NCBI RefSeq assembly: GCF_010500835.1
Contig: NZ_JAAAMJ010000011.1
Span: 62,001 to 126,000, forward strand
Direction of reading: 5' to 3'
Length of the DNA stretch: 64,000 bases
DNA from: Aurantimonas aggregata
GTDB lineage: Bacteria > Pseudomonadota > Alphaproteobacteria > Rhizobiales > Rhizobiaceae
In this document: positions 16,871 through 25,121 of the stretch, in pieces
Layout of the letters: every line of letters begins with the position of its first letter
How positions within the stretch are numbered: position 1 is the stretch's first letter
Program-made: the position numbers and the translations under genes
The notes under the pieces: generated by a model
Database searches by the model: none
Told to the model about the DNA's origin: nothing
Seen by the model: the letters and a program-made list of their open reading frames with translations, nothing else

Positions 16871-18111
16871 GCCCAGGCAACGGGGTCGCGATCATCGGCG
16901 CCGGCGTGGTCGGCACCGCCCTCGCCTTCCGTCTTGCCGAGCGCGGCGAGGCGGTGACGCTGTTCGATACCGGGACGCCCGGCGAGCTCGGTCCGTCGCG
17001 CGGCAATGCCGGCCATATCGCGGCATCCGACATCTTTCCCTTGAGCCATCCCGGCATCGCCGTCGAGGCGCTCGGCATGCTGGCCAAGCGCGACGGGCCA
17101 CTGAAGATCGACTCGCGATACCTGCCGACGCTGGCGCCATGGCTTGCGATTTTCGTGAGGACGGGATCGGGGAAACGCTTCGAGGCCGCCACGCGGGCGA
17201 TCAGCATCCTCTGCGACGGCACGGTCGAGGCGACCGAGAGGCTGTTCGCGGACGCGGGGATCGCCGATCGCTTCCGCCGCGTCCCGGCGCTGTATATCTA
17301 CGATACGCAACGCTCGCTGGATGCCTCGCGGGCCGGATGGCAGCGCAAGGCCGCGGCCGGGCACGCCTCGACCGTCATCGGGCGCGACGAACTCCGCGAC
17401 CGCGAGCCGGCGCTGGCGGACCGTTTTGCCGGGGCCGTGCTGTCGCACGATTGGGGACAGGTGAGCGATCCCAAAGCGGTGGTCGACGGGCTGTTCGAGG
17501 CCGCCCGCGGCCATGGCGCGGTGTTCTGCCAGACGAGAGTCGAGGCGATCGCGCCGTCGGAAGCCGGGATCGCGGTGCGCACGGAAGGCAGCGACCGGGC
17601 CTTCTCACGCGTACTCGTTGCGGCCGGCATCAGGTCCCGCGACTTCGCCGCCCAGCTCGGCGAAAACCTGCCGGTCACGGCCGAGCGCGGCTACAACCTC
17701 ACCTACCCCTCGCCCGCCATCGCGGTGAACCATCCGGTCGTCTTCGCCGATCACGGGATCGTCTCGACCACGCTCGGCCCAGGCCTGCGCATCGGCGGCT
17801 GGGCGGACTATGCCGGCCCGGACGCGCCGTTCCGGCCGGCCTATCACGACCGCATCGCGCGCATCGCCCAGCGCTTCTTTCCGCGGCTCGATCCGCGCGA
17901 TGCCATCCGCTGGGCCGGCAAGCGGCCGTCCATGCCGGATTCGACGCCGGTGCTCTCGCGCTCGACGGCCGACCCGCGGCTCTTCTACGCGACCGGCCAC
18001 GGTCATTACGGCCTGACCTGGTCGGCGCGGACGGCCGAGATCATGATGGCGCTGATGGACGGCGACGAGGCCGCGGCGGCGCCGTTCTCCATCCGACGCT
18101 TCAACCGGTAA
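16867..18111 (+). CDS. FAD-dependent D-amino-acid dehydrogenase (DadA-like)
   Basis: A 414-residue flavoprotein of the DAO family. The dinucleotide motif VAIIGAGVVGTALAFRLAER is at the N-terminus, with GPSRGNAGHIAASDIFP next (flavin contact), and the C-terminal SMPDSTPVLSRSTADPRLFYATGHGHYGLTWSA closes the FAD site as in DadA. The GTG start at 16867 overlaps the stop of the racemase-family gene, so the two are coupled. In hydroxyproline pathways a partner of this kind oxidises cis-4-hydroxy-D-proline made by the epimerase; the coupling supports action on the product of its neighbour. The acceptor is probably the quinone pool. The family is secure, the substrate inferred. Confidence 0.9.
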   Translation: MSPGNGVAIIGAGVVGTALAFRLAERGEAVTLFDTGTPGELGPSRGNAGHIAASDIFPLSHPGIAVEALGMLAKRDGPLKIDSRYLPTLAPWLAIFVRTGSGKRFEAATRAISILCDGTVEATERLFADAGIADRFRRVPALYIYDTQRSLDASRAGWQRKAAAGHASTVIGRDELRDREPALADRFAGAVLSHDWGQVSDPKAVVDGLFEAARGHGAVFCQTRVEAIAPSEAGIAVRTEGSDRAFSRVLVAAGIRSRDFAAQLGENLPVTAERGYNLTYPSPAIAVNHPVVFADHGIVSTTLGPGLRIGGWADYAGPDAPFRPAYHDRIARIAQRFFPRLDPRDAIRWAGKRPSMPDSTPVLSRSTADPRLFYATGHGHYGLTWSARTAEIMMALMDGDEAAAAPFSIRRFNR

Positions 18112-18238
18112 CGGTCATGGCCCCGTTATCCTGCCACTCCCGGGACGCTGTTCATGCCATTGTTGACGCCGCCACCGACGCCAATTCGCGCCTGCAGCGC
18201 GCCTTCCTGATCCTCTACCGAAAAGATCGCCTGGAAAC

Positions 18239-19189
18239 ATGACCATCTCCAAAACCGCCATCGCCGGTTCCGGCATCATCGGCAGCTCCTGGGCGATCGT
18301 CTACGCCCGCTCGGGGCTCGACGTCGCGATCTACGATCGCAACCCGGATAATCGGGCGAGCCTGATGGCCAGGATCGGCAAAGCGCTCGACGAGTCCAGC
18401 GCCCTCTTCGCACCTGGCGAGACCACGGCGGACGTGCTCGCCCGCATCGTCGTGCACGACAATCTGGAAGCGGCGCTCGTCGGCGCCGATTTCGTCCATG
18501 AATGCATCGAGGAAAAGCTCGAGAGCAAGAAGACGATCTTCGCCGAGTTCGACCGGCTGACTGGCCCGGAGACGATCCTCGCCACGACCACGTCGAGCTT
18601 CCCGGTGTCGCAATTCGCCAGCGATCTTGGCTGCCGGGATCGCTGCATCGTCGTCCACCCGGCGACGCCGCCGCATCTCCTGCCGGTCACCGAGATCTGC
18701 GCCGCGCCCTTCACCAGCCCCGGGGTCTTCGACGCGACCTTCCGCTTCATGGAACGCTGCGGCCAGACGCCGGTCCATATCAAGAAAGAGATTCCGAGCT
18801 TCGTCCTGAACCGCATGCAGGCGGCGCTCGTCGTCGAGATGTTCCGCTGCCTCAACGAGGACCTGATCTCGCCGGCCGACATCGACAAGATCATCAGCCA
18901 GGGCTTTGGGCTGCGCTGGGCGTTCCTCGGGCCATTCGAGGGCGTCGACCTCAACGCCACCGGCGGCATAAGGCAGTATCTCGAAAACTTCGGCTTCCTG
19001 TTCAACAACATGGCCAACGAGCTGGGCTTCGCCGACGTGGTGACGCCGCACTCGATCGACCTTCTGGAAGACTACACCCGCACCAAGATCCCGCTGGATT
19101 CGCTCGGTGAAAAGGTTTCCTGGCGCGACCAGTCGATCATTGCGCTGCGGCTCCTGAAGGACGAGCGGGGCACGGTGGACCGGGCATGA
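18239..19189 (+). CDS. 3-hydroxyacyl-CoA dehydrogenase fold enzyme (gulonate/carnitine dehydrogenase-like)
   Basis: A 316-residue NAD-dependent dehydrogenase. The Rossmann domain begins TAIAGSGIIGSSWAIVYARS and has the acidic IYDRN at the end of beta-2 (NAD preference). HECIEEKLESKKTIFAEFD and TTTSSFPVSQFAS follow, then the catalytic IVVHPATPPHLLPVTEI. The C-terminal helical domain begins PSFVLNRMQAALVVEM. The single-module size matches lambda-crystallin/L-gulonate 3-dehydrogenase and L-carnitine dehydrogenase rather than fatty-acid oxidation enzymes. The ATG overlap (19186) with the next gene shows coupling. It lies 127 bp after the FAD enzyme, in which gap nothing else was seen. Confidence 0.87.
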   Translation: MTISKTAIAGSGIIGSSWAIVYARSGLDVAIYDRNPDNRASLMARIGKALDESSALFAPGETTADVLARIVVHDNLEAALVGADFVHECIEEKLESKKTIFAEFDRLTGPETILATTTSSFPVSQFASDLGCRDRCIVVHPATPPHLLPVTEICAAPFTSPGVFDATFRFMERCGQTPVHIKKEIPSFVLNRMQAALVVEMFRCLNEDLISPADIDKIISQGFGLRWAFLGPFEGVDLNATGGIRQYLENFGFLFNNMANELGFADVVTPHSIDLLEDYTRTKIPLDSLGEKVSWRDQSIIALRLLKDERGTVDRA

Positions 19190-20016
19190 CGGCGGAAGGC
19201 GCGACGGCGGCCAGCGAGACTGCCGCTGACGGGGCCGAGCGGCATATCGGCCTGATCGGCTACGGTGCCGCCGGGCGGGCCTGCGCGGTGCTGCTGCTTG
19301 CCGACGCGCGTTATCGCCTGACGGTGCTGACAAGGTCGCCGCTGGAGGAAGACCTGCCGGAGCGGCTGACCGCCGTGACCTCGCTCGAAGCGCTGCTCGC
19401 CGCCGGGCCGCAAATCATCGTCGAGGCGGCCTCCGCCGAGGCTTTCTCGTCGATGGTGCCGGAGTGCCTGCGTGCCGGCATCGACGTGGTCGCCGCCTCG
19501 ATCGGCGCGCTGCAGTCGCCGGAGACGGGGGATGCGGTCGTCGCGGCCTGCCGGGAGGGACATTCGCATCTCGTGCTGCCGTCCGGCGCGGTGGGCGGCC
19601 TCGACTATCTGGCGGCTGCGGCGCTCTCGGGCGACATCGCCGTGACTTACACCTCGCGCAAGCCGCCGGCCGCCTGGACGGCGGAACTGGCGGAAGCGGG
19701 CCTTGCGGAGGAGGCGCGAGCGCGGGAGGTGACGCTGTTCGAGGGCAGCGCGCCGGAAGCCGCAAGGCTCTATCCGCGCAACCTCAATGCCGGGCTGACC
19801 GTGGCGCTGGCCGCCGGCATCGAGCGGACAAGGGTCAGGGTCGTCGCGGACCCGTCCGTCACCACGAACACGCACGAGATCGCGGTCACCGGCGCCGCCG
19901 GTGACGCCTTCCTGCGTTTCGCCAACAAGCCTTCGCCGGACAATCCCAAGACCTCGATGATCACCGCACTCAGCCTTGCCTCGGCGGTGCAGCGGCGGTT
20001 CGACCCGATGCAATAA
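19186..20016 (+). CDS. Aspartate-dehydrogenase-like oxidoreductase (NadX family)
   Basis: A 276-residue NAD(P)-dependent enzyme. The Rossmann motif HIGLIGYGAAGRACAVLLL starts near residue 20. The aspartate-dehydrogenase pattern follows: IIVEAASAEAFSSMVPECLRAGIDVVAASIGAL, then HLVLPSGAVGGLDYLAAAAL, then VTYTSRKPPAAW, and near the C-terminus RNLNAGLTVALAAGIERTRVRVVADPSVTTNTHEI, which holds the catalytic His. Canonical members oxidise L-aspartate to iminoaspartate or run in reverse; in catabolic operons related proteins act on other amino or imino acids. The start overlaps the upstream stop (ATGA). The substrate may differ from aspartate here. Confidence 0.85.
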   Translation: MTAEGATAASETAADGAERHIGLIGYGAAGRACAVLLLADARYRLTVLTRSPLEEDLPERLTAVTSLEALLAAGPQIIVEAASAEAFSSMVPECLRAGIDVVAASIGALQSPETGDAVVAACREGHSHLVLPSGAVGGLDYLAAAALSGDIAVTYTSRKPPAAWTAELAEAGLAEEARAREVTLFEGSAPEAARLYPRNLNAGLTVALAAGIERTRVRVVADPSVTTNTHEIAVTGAAGDAFLRFANKPSPDNPKTSMITALSLASAVQRRFDPMQ

Positions 20017-20385
20017 GCTTCACACAGCTGCTTTGCAGGGCAAGCGGCTTCGGCCCCTGTTTATGTGGAGAATGCTATTCAAGCGCTGCTCACCCCCTCT
20101 GGACTGCCGCCCATCTCCCCCACAAGGGGGGGATCGAAGCGACGAGGCGGTGCAATCTCCAAGAAACGCAGTGCTCAAGCCAGTCGATCTCCCCCCTTGT
20201 GGGGGAGATGCCGGGAGGCAGAGGGGGGTATGTCCTGCCCACGGCGTATCCGCGTTATCGTGTCGACGGGCGCAGGCGTCTGCTCCGCCCGCCGGACCTC
20301 GTGCTTCCCGCCCCGTCTCCCGGCACCATATGGCGAGTCTCGATCCAACCGCCATCACGCCAGCCGAAGCAACCGTGGAGTCCGC
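20017..20385. other. Intergenic region with a palindromic repeat element
   Basis: These 369 bases lie between the aspartate-dehydrogenase-like gene and the App1 gene. They hold the inverted repeat listed at 20091-20230. No coding gene was recognised; the last 150 bases look like ordinary leader with GTGGAG as the ribosome site. Confidence 0.6.
20091..20230. repeat. Rhizobial-type intergenic inverted repeat
   Basis: Two arms of about 43-45 bases face each other. The left arm contains CCCCCTCTG, then ATCTCCCCCACAAGGGGGG. The right arm, on the opposite strand, reads CCCCTCTG, GGCATCTCCCCCACAAGGGG. About 50 bases separate them. The core CTCCCCCACAAGGGGGG is itself a hairpin. Elements of this wording are common between genes in rhizobia and would fold as RNA. 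Confidence 0.8.
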
Positions 20386-21588
20386 ATGCCGATCCGCCGA
20401 TACCTCCTGCCCGTGGTCGGGCGCAGCGCGGTCGGGTGGGATCGCTTTCGCCGGCGCACGCGACTGCGGCTGGGGCTGACGACGACGCCGATCCTGCTCC
20501 CCTATCGCGGCCTCGCGACCAATGGCCGGGTCGGGTTCGAAGGGCGGGTCATCGAGGACGAGGGGGTGGTCGGCGCACCGCCGACGACGTCGCGATGGAG
20601 GACCCTCTGGCGCACCTATCGGCGCTACCAGACCGAGAAGGTGCACGAGGCCCACGTGCAATGGACGCTGGGGCCTCAGGCCGGGACCGAGCGCACCGAT
20701 CGCGAGGGCTTCTTCCGCGTCGACACCTTGATCGACGAGAGCCATCTCGCCAGCCCCTGGACGACCGCCACGCTGCGTCTGGAGCACGCGCCGGGCTATC
20801 GCTTCGAGCAGCGCGAGGCGCAGGTGAAGATCCGGGTCGTGTCGGCCAGGGCGAATTTCGGCATCATCTCCGACATCGACGACACGATCGTCGAGACCGG
20901 GGCGCGCCGGCTCATCCAGCACTGGCGGACGGTGGCGCTGAACTCGGCGGAAGGCCGCATCGCCTTTCCCGGCATCGCCTGCCTCTACCAGGCCTTCGCC
21001 CACGGCGAGGACGGGCCGGAGACCAACCCGGTCTTCTACATTTCCTCCAGCCCGTGGAACCTCCACGACCTGTTCGAGGATTTCATGCGGCTCTGCGACA
21101 TCCCGCACGGGCCGATGTTCCTGAAGGATTTCGGCCTGAACAAGACGCAGTGGCTGACCGGCAGCCACGCGACCCACAAGCTTGGCGCCGCGGACCGCAT
21201 CCTCGCGGCGTATCCGCATCTCACCTTCGTCCTGTTCGGCGACACCGGCCAGAGCGACGCGACGATCTATGCCGAGCTGGTCGAACGCTATCCGGGGCGG
21301 ATCCATTCGGTGCATCTGCGGGACGTCACGCCCAAGGGTTTCAAGCCGCGCGTCAAGCGCGCGATCGCGGCGATGGAAGAAGCCGGCATCCCGGTGACAT
21401 CCAGCCCGACGCTAAGGGAGGCGGCGGAGATCGCCGAGCGCGATGGACTTGTTGCCAGCGGCACCGTCGACAGGCTGAAGCAGGCGGTCGATGACGACTG
21501 CCGCAATCTCGAATCATGGTCCGGCCCGATGCCGTTCCGCGATACCGCCACGCACGGCGTGCGCAAGGACGGAAACAGCGCCGGGTAA
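20386..21588 (+). CDS. App1-type phosphatase domain protein (DUF2183)
   Basis: A 400-residue protein with the catalytic signature of yeast App1 phosphatidate phosphatase. The central motif SDIDDTIVETG (near residue 163) is a HAD-type DxDxT. It is followed by FYISSSPWNLHDLFEDFM, then GPMFLKDFGLNK, and LFGDTGQSDATIYAELVERYPGRI, which carries the final Asp. An N-terminal beta-rich region (residues 40-155) precedes it, as in bacterial App1 homologues. It probably removes phosphate from a lipid or other phosphomonoester in the cytoplasm. The start at 20386 follows GTGGAG. The frame is open far upstream, but only across the repeat element. It stands alone, convergent with a glycosyltransferase. Confidence 0.88.
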   Translation: MPIRRYLLPVVGRSAVGWDRFRRRTRLRLGLTTTPILLPYRGLATNGRVGFEGRVIEDEGVVGAPPTTSRWRTLWRTYRRYQTEKVHEAHVQWTLGPQAGTERTDREGFFRVDTLIDESHLASPWTTATLRLEHAPGYRFEQREAQVKIRVVSARANFGIISDIDDTIVETGARRLIQHWRTVALNSAEGRIAFPGIACLYQAFAHGEDGPETNPVFYISSSPWNLHDLFEDFMRLCDIPHGPMFLKDFGLNKTQWLTGSHATHKLGAADRILAAYPHLTFVLFGDTGQSDATIYAELVERYPGRIHSVHLRDVTPKGFKPRVKRAIAAMEEAGIPVTSSPTLREAAEIAERDGLVASGTVDRLKQAVDDDCRNLESWSGPMPFRDTATHGVRKDGNSAG

Positions 21589-21639
21589 GGCCGCGCAAAC
21601 GCTCGTGCTGACAGTCCGCCGCCGCGGTGCCCCGCGGTA

Positions 21640-22749
21640 TCAGCGCTCACGCTCGGCCAGGAGCCGCATGTAGAGCGCGTGATAGCGCTGGCCCATCGTC
21701 GCCGCCGTGAACAGATGGAGGTAGCGCTGCCGGCCGGCTTCCCCCCATCGCCGCGCGCGGTCCGGGTCCGTGAGCATCTCGTTCATCGCCGCTGCCAGCG
21801 CGGGCGCGTCGTTCGGCGGCACGACAAGCCCCGTCTCGCCGTGCGCGTTGACGTAGCTCGTGCCGGTATCGAGTTCGGTCGCGATCATCGGCCGGCCGAA
21901 CATGGCCGCCTCGACCAGCGCCAGTCCGAACGCCTCGGACCGCTCGGTGGATGGAAACACGAAGGCCCGGCAGCGGCGCATCAGCGCCACCTTCTCCCGG
22001 TCCGGCAGGGCGCCGACGAACCGCACATTGGCCAGGCCCTCGGCACTGGCACGTCGCCGGAGGTGATCTTCCGTCGGTCCGGCGCCGAGGATGACAATGT
22101 CGCAGGGCACCAGCCGCGCGGCATCGAGAAGCACGTCGAGGCCCTTGTAGTAGCGCAGCACCCCCGCGAACAGGAAGAACGGCCGCCCCGTCTCCATGCC
22201 CTCCGGCAGCGTCTCGTCGGCGTCGGCGGCATCCTCCAGCCCGATCGGGATGATCTCCAGCCTGTCGCGATGGCGCGCCAGGACCGGGCTCGACGCCGCG
22301 TAGTTGGGCGACGTGGCGACCAGCGCGTCGACGCTCCCCAGGAAGCGCTGCATCAGCGGCGCGTAGACATGCTTCAGGGCCCGCTGCTTGATGATGTCCG
22401 AATGATAGGTGACGACGCTCGGCTTGCCGTGCCGCACGAGAAAATGCGCCGCGTCCATGTACGGCCAAGGAAAATGGTAGTGGACGATGTCGGCTTTGGC
22501 AGCCTCCCGCGCGAACTGGCCCAGCGCCCCCAGGGACAGGCCGGTCGAGGCGACATCGAGGTCGAGCCGCGCCTTCACGGCGCGATGGCCGTGAAACTCC
22601 ACGCTGCGCTCCCGCGGCTTGCGGCTGAGCGACAGCACTGTGGTCTCCACGCCCAAGGGCGACGTCGACCGGGCGATCGCGTCGATCGTGCGCTCGATCC
22701 CGCCAAACGTGTCGGGCCAGTAGGTCTTGAAGAAATGCAGGACGCGCAT
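21640..22749 (-). CDS. Glycosyltransferase family 4
   Basis: A 369-residue GT-B glycosyltransferase. The N-terminus MRVLHFFKTYWPDTFGGIER is the acceptor-domain start of many mannosyl- and rhamnosyltransferases. Mid-protein features are YHFPWPYMDAAHFL and TYHSDIIKQRALKHVY. The donor-nucleotide domain has FAGVLRYYKGLDVLLDAA and the EX7E segment ERSEAFGLALVEAAMFGRPMI. It acts on the cytoplasmic side on a lipid-linked acceptor. It lies at the left end of the polysaccharide locus, on the same strand as the main operon but separated from it by the Gtr-like genes. The donor is probably GDP-mannose or GDP-rhamnose, judging from the neighbouring sugar genes. Confidence 0.9.
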   Translation of the reverse strand: MRVLHFFKTYWPDTFGGIERTIDAIARSTSPLGVETTVLSLSRKPRERSVEFHGHRAVKARLDLDVASTGLSLGALGQFAREAAKADIVHYHFPWPYMDAAHFLVRHGKPSVVTYHSDIIKQRALKHVYAPLMQRFLGSVDALVATSPNYAASSPVLARHRDRLEIIPIGLEDAADADETLPEGMETGRPFFLFAGVLRYYKGLDVLLDAARLVPCDIVILGAGPTEDHLRRRASAEGLANVRFVGALPDREKVALMRRCRAFVFPSTERSEAFGLALVEAAMFGRPMIATELDTGTSYVNAHGETGLVVPPNDAPALAAAMNEMLTDPDRARRWGEAGRQRYLHLFTAATMGQRYHALYMRLLAERER

Positions 22750-22909
22750 CAGGCGTTATCGGGACAGTTCAAGAGCCGTTCTCTGTTGGTGCGGCGGCGT
22801 CAGCGGCAGTTTGGTCGAACCCTTATCGTAGCCGGCGGGCAATGGGAACGTGCCGGAGCCATGGCCTCCCGTGGCGGTTTCCCGTCACCGTGGCTTTTCA
22901 GCAGTTGCG

Positions 22910-23520
22910 GCATTGCGGCGATAGGTCTAGCCCTGCGGCTGGGGCTGCTGGCTGAACAACATGGGGGCGGCGGCCCGGTCACGCGGTCTCGCCCTCGATC
23001 TCATTGGCATCGAAGGCGACGAAGGCCATGTGGCGTCCGCCCGCCGCATTCTCGCGGCCAACGGCTTTGCGTAGTCGGATTACCGCGTCGTCCACGGGAT
23101 CGCAGCCCCAAGCGGGGCAAGGCGCTGTTCCCGGTCGTTGCCAACCCTGGCGCGACCTGGGGCTCGGCGCCACGCTTCGATGCCAGCGAGGCGGAGATCG
23201 CCGAGGCCACGGCGTCCGGCGACTACGCCCTGCTGCTCGATGACCTGGCCCGCGGCCAGCCGGTCGACCTCCTGCATGTAGACATACAGGGCGGCGAAAC
23301 CTCCTTCCTTGCCGACAATTTCGAGGACATCGAGCGGCTGGTGAAGCGGGTCCTCATCGGCACGCACTCGCGTTCGATCGAGGGCGACATCATGCGGATG
23401 ATGCTCGATGCCGGCTGGCTGCTCGAAATGGAGCGACCGGCTATCCTCGGCATCGCGGGCGGCGTGCCCCACGTCGTGGTGGACGGGGTTCAGGCATATT
23501 TCAATCCGCGGCTGGGCTGA
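22910..23520 (+). pseudogene. FkbM-type methyltransferase remnant
   Basis: A broken SAM methyltransferase. From about 22949 one frame reads WLNNMGAAARSRGLALDLIG, then IEGDEGHVASARRILAANGF, and hits a TAG at 23072-23074, then continues SDYRVVHGIAAP. A second frame takes over near 23105-23110 with KRGKALFPVVANPGATWGSA and runs through LLHVDIQGGETSFLADNFED to a stop at 23520. The motifs and order are those of FkbM methyltransferases (IEGD, then HVDIQGGE). The 5' boundary is unclear, and no intact N-terminus was found in 22750-22949. So at least one nonsense codon and one frameshift are present, along with a probable 5' loss. Confidence 0.82.
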
Positions 23521-23535
23521 TCCGCTTGTGGCGCG

Positions 23536-23958
23536 TTATAGGAAAACCAGCCGCCTGGAGGCGACGAAGTTGAAGCCCATCCCCGCCGCAGCGCCCACGG
23601 CCAGCGCGAACAGCGGTCGATCGTAGAAATAGCTCATGCTAAGGATCAGGATCAGGTAAGCGAGATTTGTCGCGAGCCAGCCCAGGATGTTGGCACCGAC
23701 ATACTGCGCCCACTCCGCGAGCCATCCCTTGTGGCTCCGGTCGAACGTATAGCGCCGGTTCAGAAACCAGGTCGCCGTGACGGCGACGGGGAAGGCGATG
23801 GCTTGGGCCCAGATGGGGCCGATCGTGGGGACGACCAGATGAACGATAAGGGCGTTGATCGCGAAGCCGGCGACGCCGACCAGGGCAAAGCGCCCAATCT
23901 GCACCAGCAGCGCGCGCCTCGTCTCTGCTTGATCGACAGATGAACGACTGGAATTCAT
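23536..23958 (-). CDS. GtrA-like flippase protein
   Basis: A 140-residue membrane protein with four hydrophobic helices (about residues 20-40, 45-65, 82-105 and 112-132). It matches the GtrA family: RFALVGVAGFAINALIVHLV, then AIAFPVAVTATWFLNRRYTF, the last being the best-conserved family motif. GtrA proteins are thought to move undecaprenyl-phosphate-linked sugars across the inner membrane for O-antigen decoration. The ATG at 23958 was chosen; the frame remains open upstream with no domain content. It is divergent from a GtrB-like glycosyltransferase, its usual partner. Confidence 0.9.
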   Translation of the reverse strand: MNSSRSSVDQAETRRALLVQIGRFALVGVAGFAINALIVHLVVPTIGPIWAQAIAFPVAVTATWFLNRRYTFDRSHKGWLAEWAQYVGANILGWLATNLAYLILILSMSYFYDRPLFALAVGAAAGMGFNFVASRRLVFL

Positions 23959-24146
23959 GCGAAGGACTTCCCTGTCGTCAACGCGAAGGCGCGAGACGTA
24001 GCAATCAAGCGACACAAGCGCAACGTCCTGCGGTGAGCCGCGAAATAACCGCGCGTGACGGATGCGGATAATTGACCTGGGCGCTTCCGGCACGGTACGG
24101 CAACGCGCAGGCCGACGTGCCTCCGCCCCCGATCGAGGTCCTGCTT

Positions 24147-25112
24147 TTGCCCATCAGAACGTGCATCGTCATTCCTGCCTACAATGAGGAGCATGCGATC
24201 GAGCACACGATCGATGACTACAGGAACGAATTTCCCGACGCCACGATCGTCGTCATCGACAATAATTCGTCCGATCGGACCGGCGCGCTCGCCGCAGCCA
24301 AGCTCGAGAGCGGGGGCGGCTGCCTTCTGGTCGAGACGCGACAGGGAAAGGGCGCCGCCATCAAGGCCGGTCTCAGCCGAATCGACGCCGAGATCTACGT
24401 GATGGCTGACGGCGACGGCACCTACCCGGCGTCCGATGCCAGGCGCCTGGTCGACAAGATGCTGCGGGAACGGTGCGACATGGTGGTCGGCGACCGGATC
24501 TCCGGCGGCACCTACATGGCGCAGAACACCCGTGCAGGACACAGCGCGGGCAACAAGTTCCTGACACGCTACATCTCCTCCCTTGCCGGGCAGCGCTACG
24601 CGGATGTCCTTTCCGGCCTGCGCGTCATGTCGCGCCCGTTCGTCAGCGCGCTCGACATCCGCAGTTCCGGCTTCCAGCTGGAGACGGAGCTGAATATCGT
24701 CGCCGCCTACATGCGGGCAAAGGTCGTCGAGATGCCGATCGCCTATCTGCCTCGTCCGGAAGGGTCGCAATCCAAGCTGAACACGTTCAGGGACGGATTT
24801 CGGATCATCTGGTTCGCCGCCCTCAACTGGATCGCCTTCTATCCCCTCTCCGCCTTCGGCCTCCTGGCCGGCGCGGCGCTTTTTGTGTCGGCGCTGCTCG
24901 GCAGCTGGGTGATCTACGTGTTCGTCTCGACTGGATTGCTGCCGTACCCCTCCACCGCGCTGGCCGCGGCCGTTGCCGGTCTTGTCGGATTGCAGTCGCT
25001 ATTTACGGGGATGAGCCTCCGCGTGACGGGCCGAACCGCCAGGCGGCGCGACGTCGCCCGCATGGTCGAGATGCGCCGAAAATGGAACGCCAGCCTTGAT
25101 GGGCTCGAGTAG
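24147..25112 (+). CDS. GT2 polyprenyl-phosphate glycosyltransferase (GtrB-like)
   Basis: About 321 residues. The N-terminal GT2 domain has CIVIPAYNEEHAI, VIDNNSSDRTGAL, GKGAAIKAGL and the DGDGTYP motif that binds the metal and donor. YADVLSGLRVMSR and SSGFQLETELNIVA are typical of dolichol- and undecaprenyl-phosphate sugar synthases. Two C-terminal membrane helices (about residues 230-255 and 265-290) anchor it. It would put a sugar on undecaprenyl phosphate for GtrA to flip. The start is uncertain: a TTG at 24147 has GAGG nine bases before it and gives MPIRTCIVIPAYN; a GTG at 24117 is possible. Confidence 0.88.
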   Translation: MPIRTCIVIPAYNEEHAIEHTIDDYRNEFPDATIVVIDNNSSDRTGALAAAKLESGGGCLLVETRQGKGAAIKAGLSRIDAEIYVMADGDGTYPASDARRLVDKMLRERCDMVVGDRISGGTYMAQNTRAGHSAGNKFLTRYISSLAGQRYADVLSGLRVMSRPFVSALDIRSSGFQLETELNIVAAYMRAKVVEMPIAYLPRPEGSQSKLNTFRDGFRIIWFAALNWIAFYPLSAFGLLAGAALFVSALLGSWVIYVFVSTGLLPYPSTALAAAVAGLVGLQSLFTGMSLRVTGRTARRRDVARMVEMRRKWNASLDGLE

Positions 25113-25121
25113 GTGACGAAA

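Noticed and set aside
20091-20230. Possible CRISPR or tRNA-like structure in the C- and G-rich repeats
   Set aside because: Only two facing arms with a spacer, no regular direct repeats, and no tRNA arms or anticodon loop.
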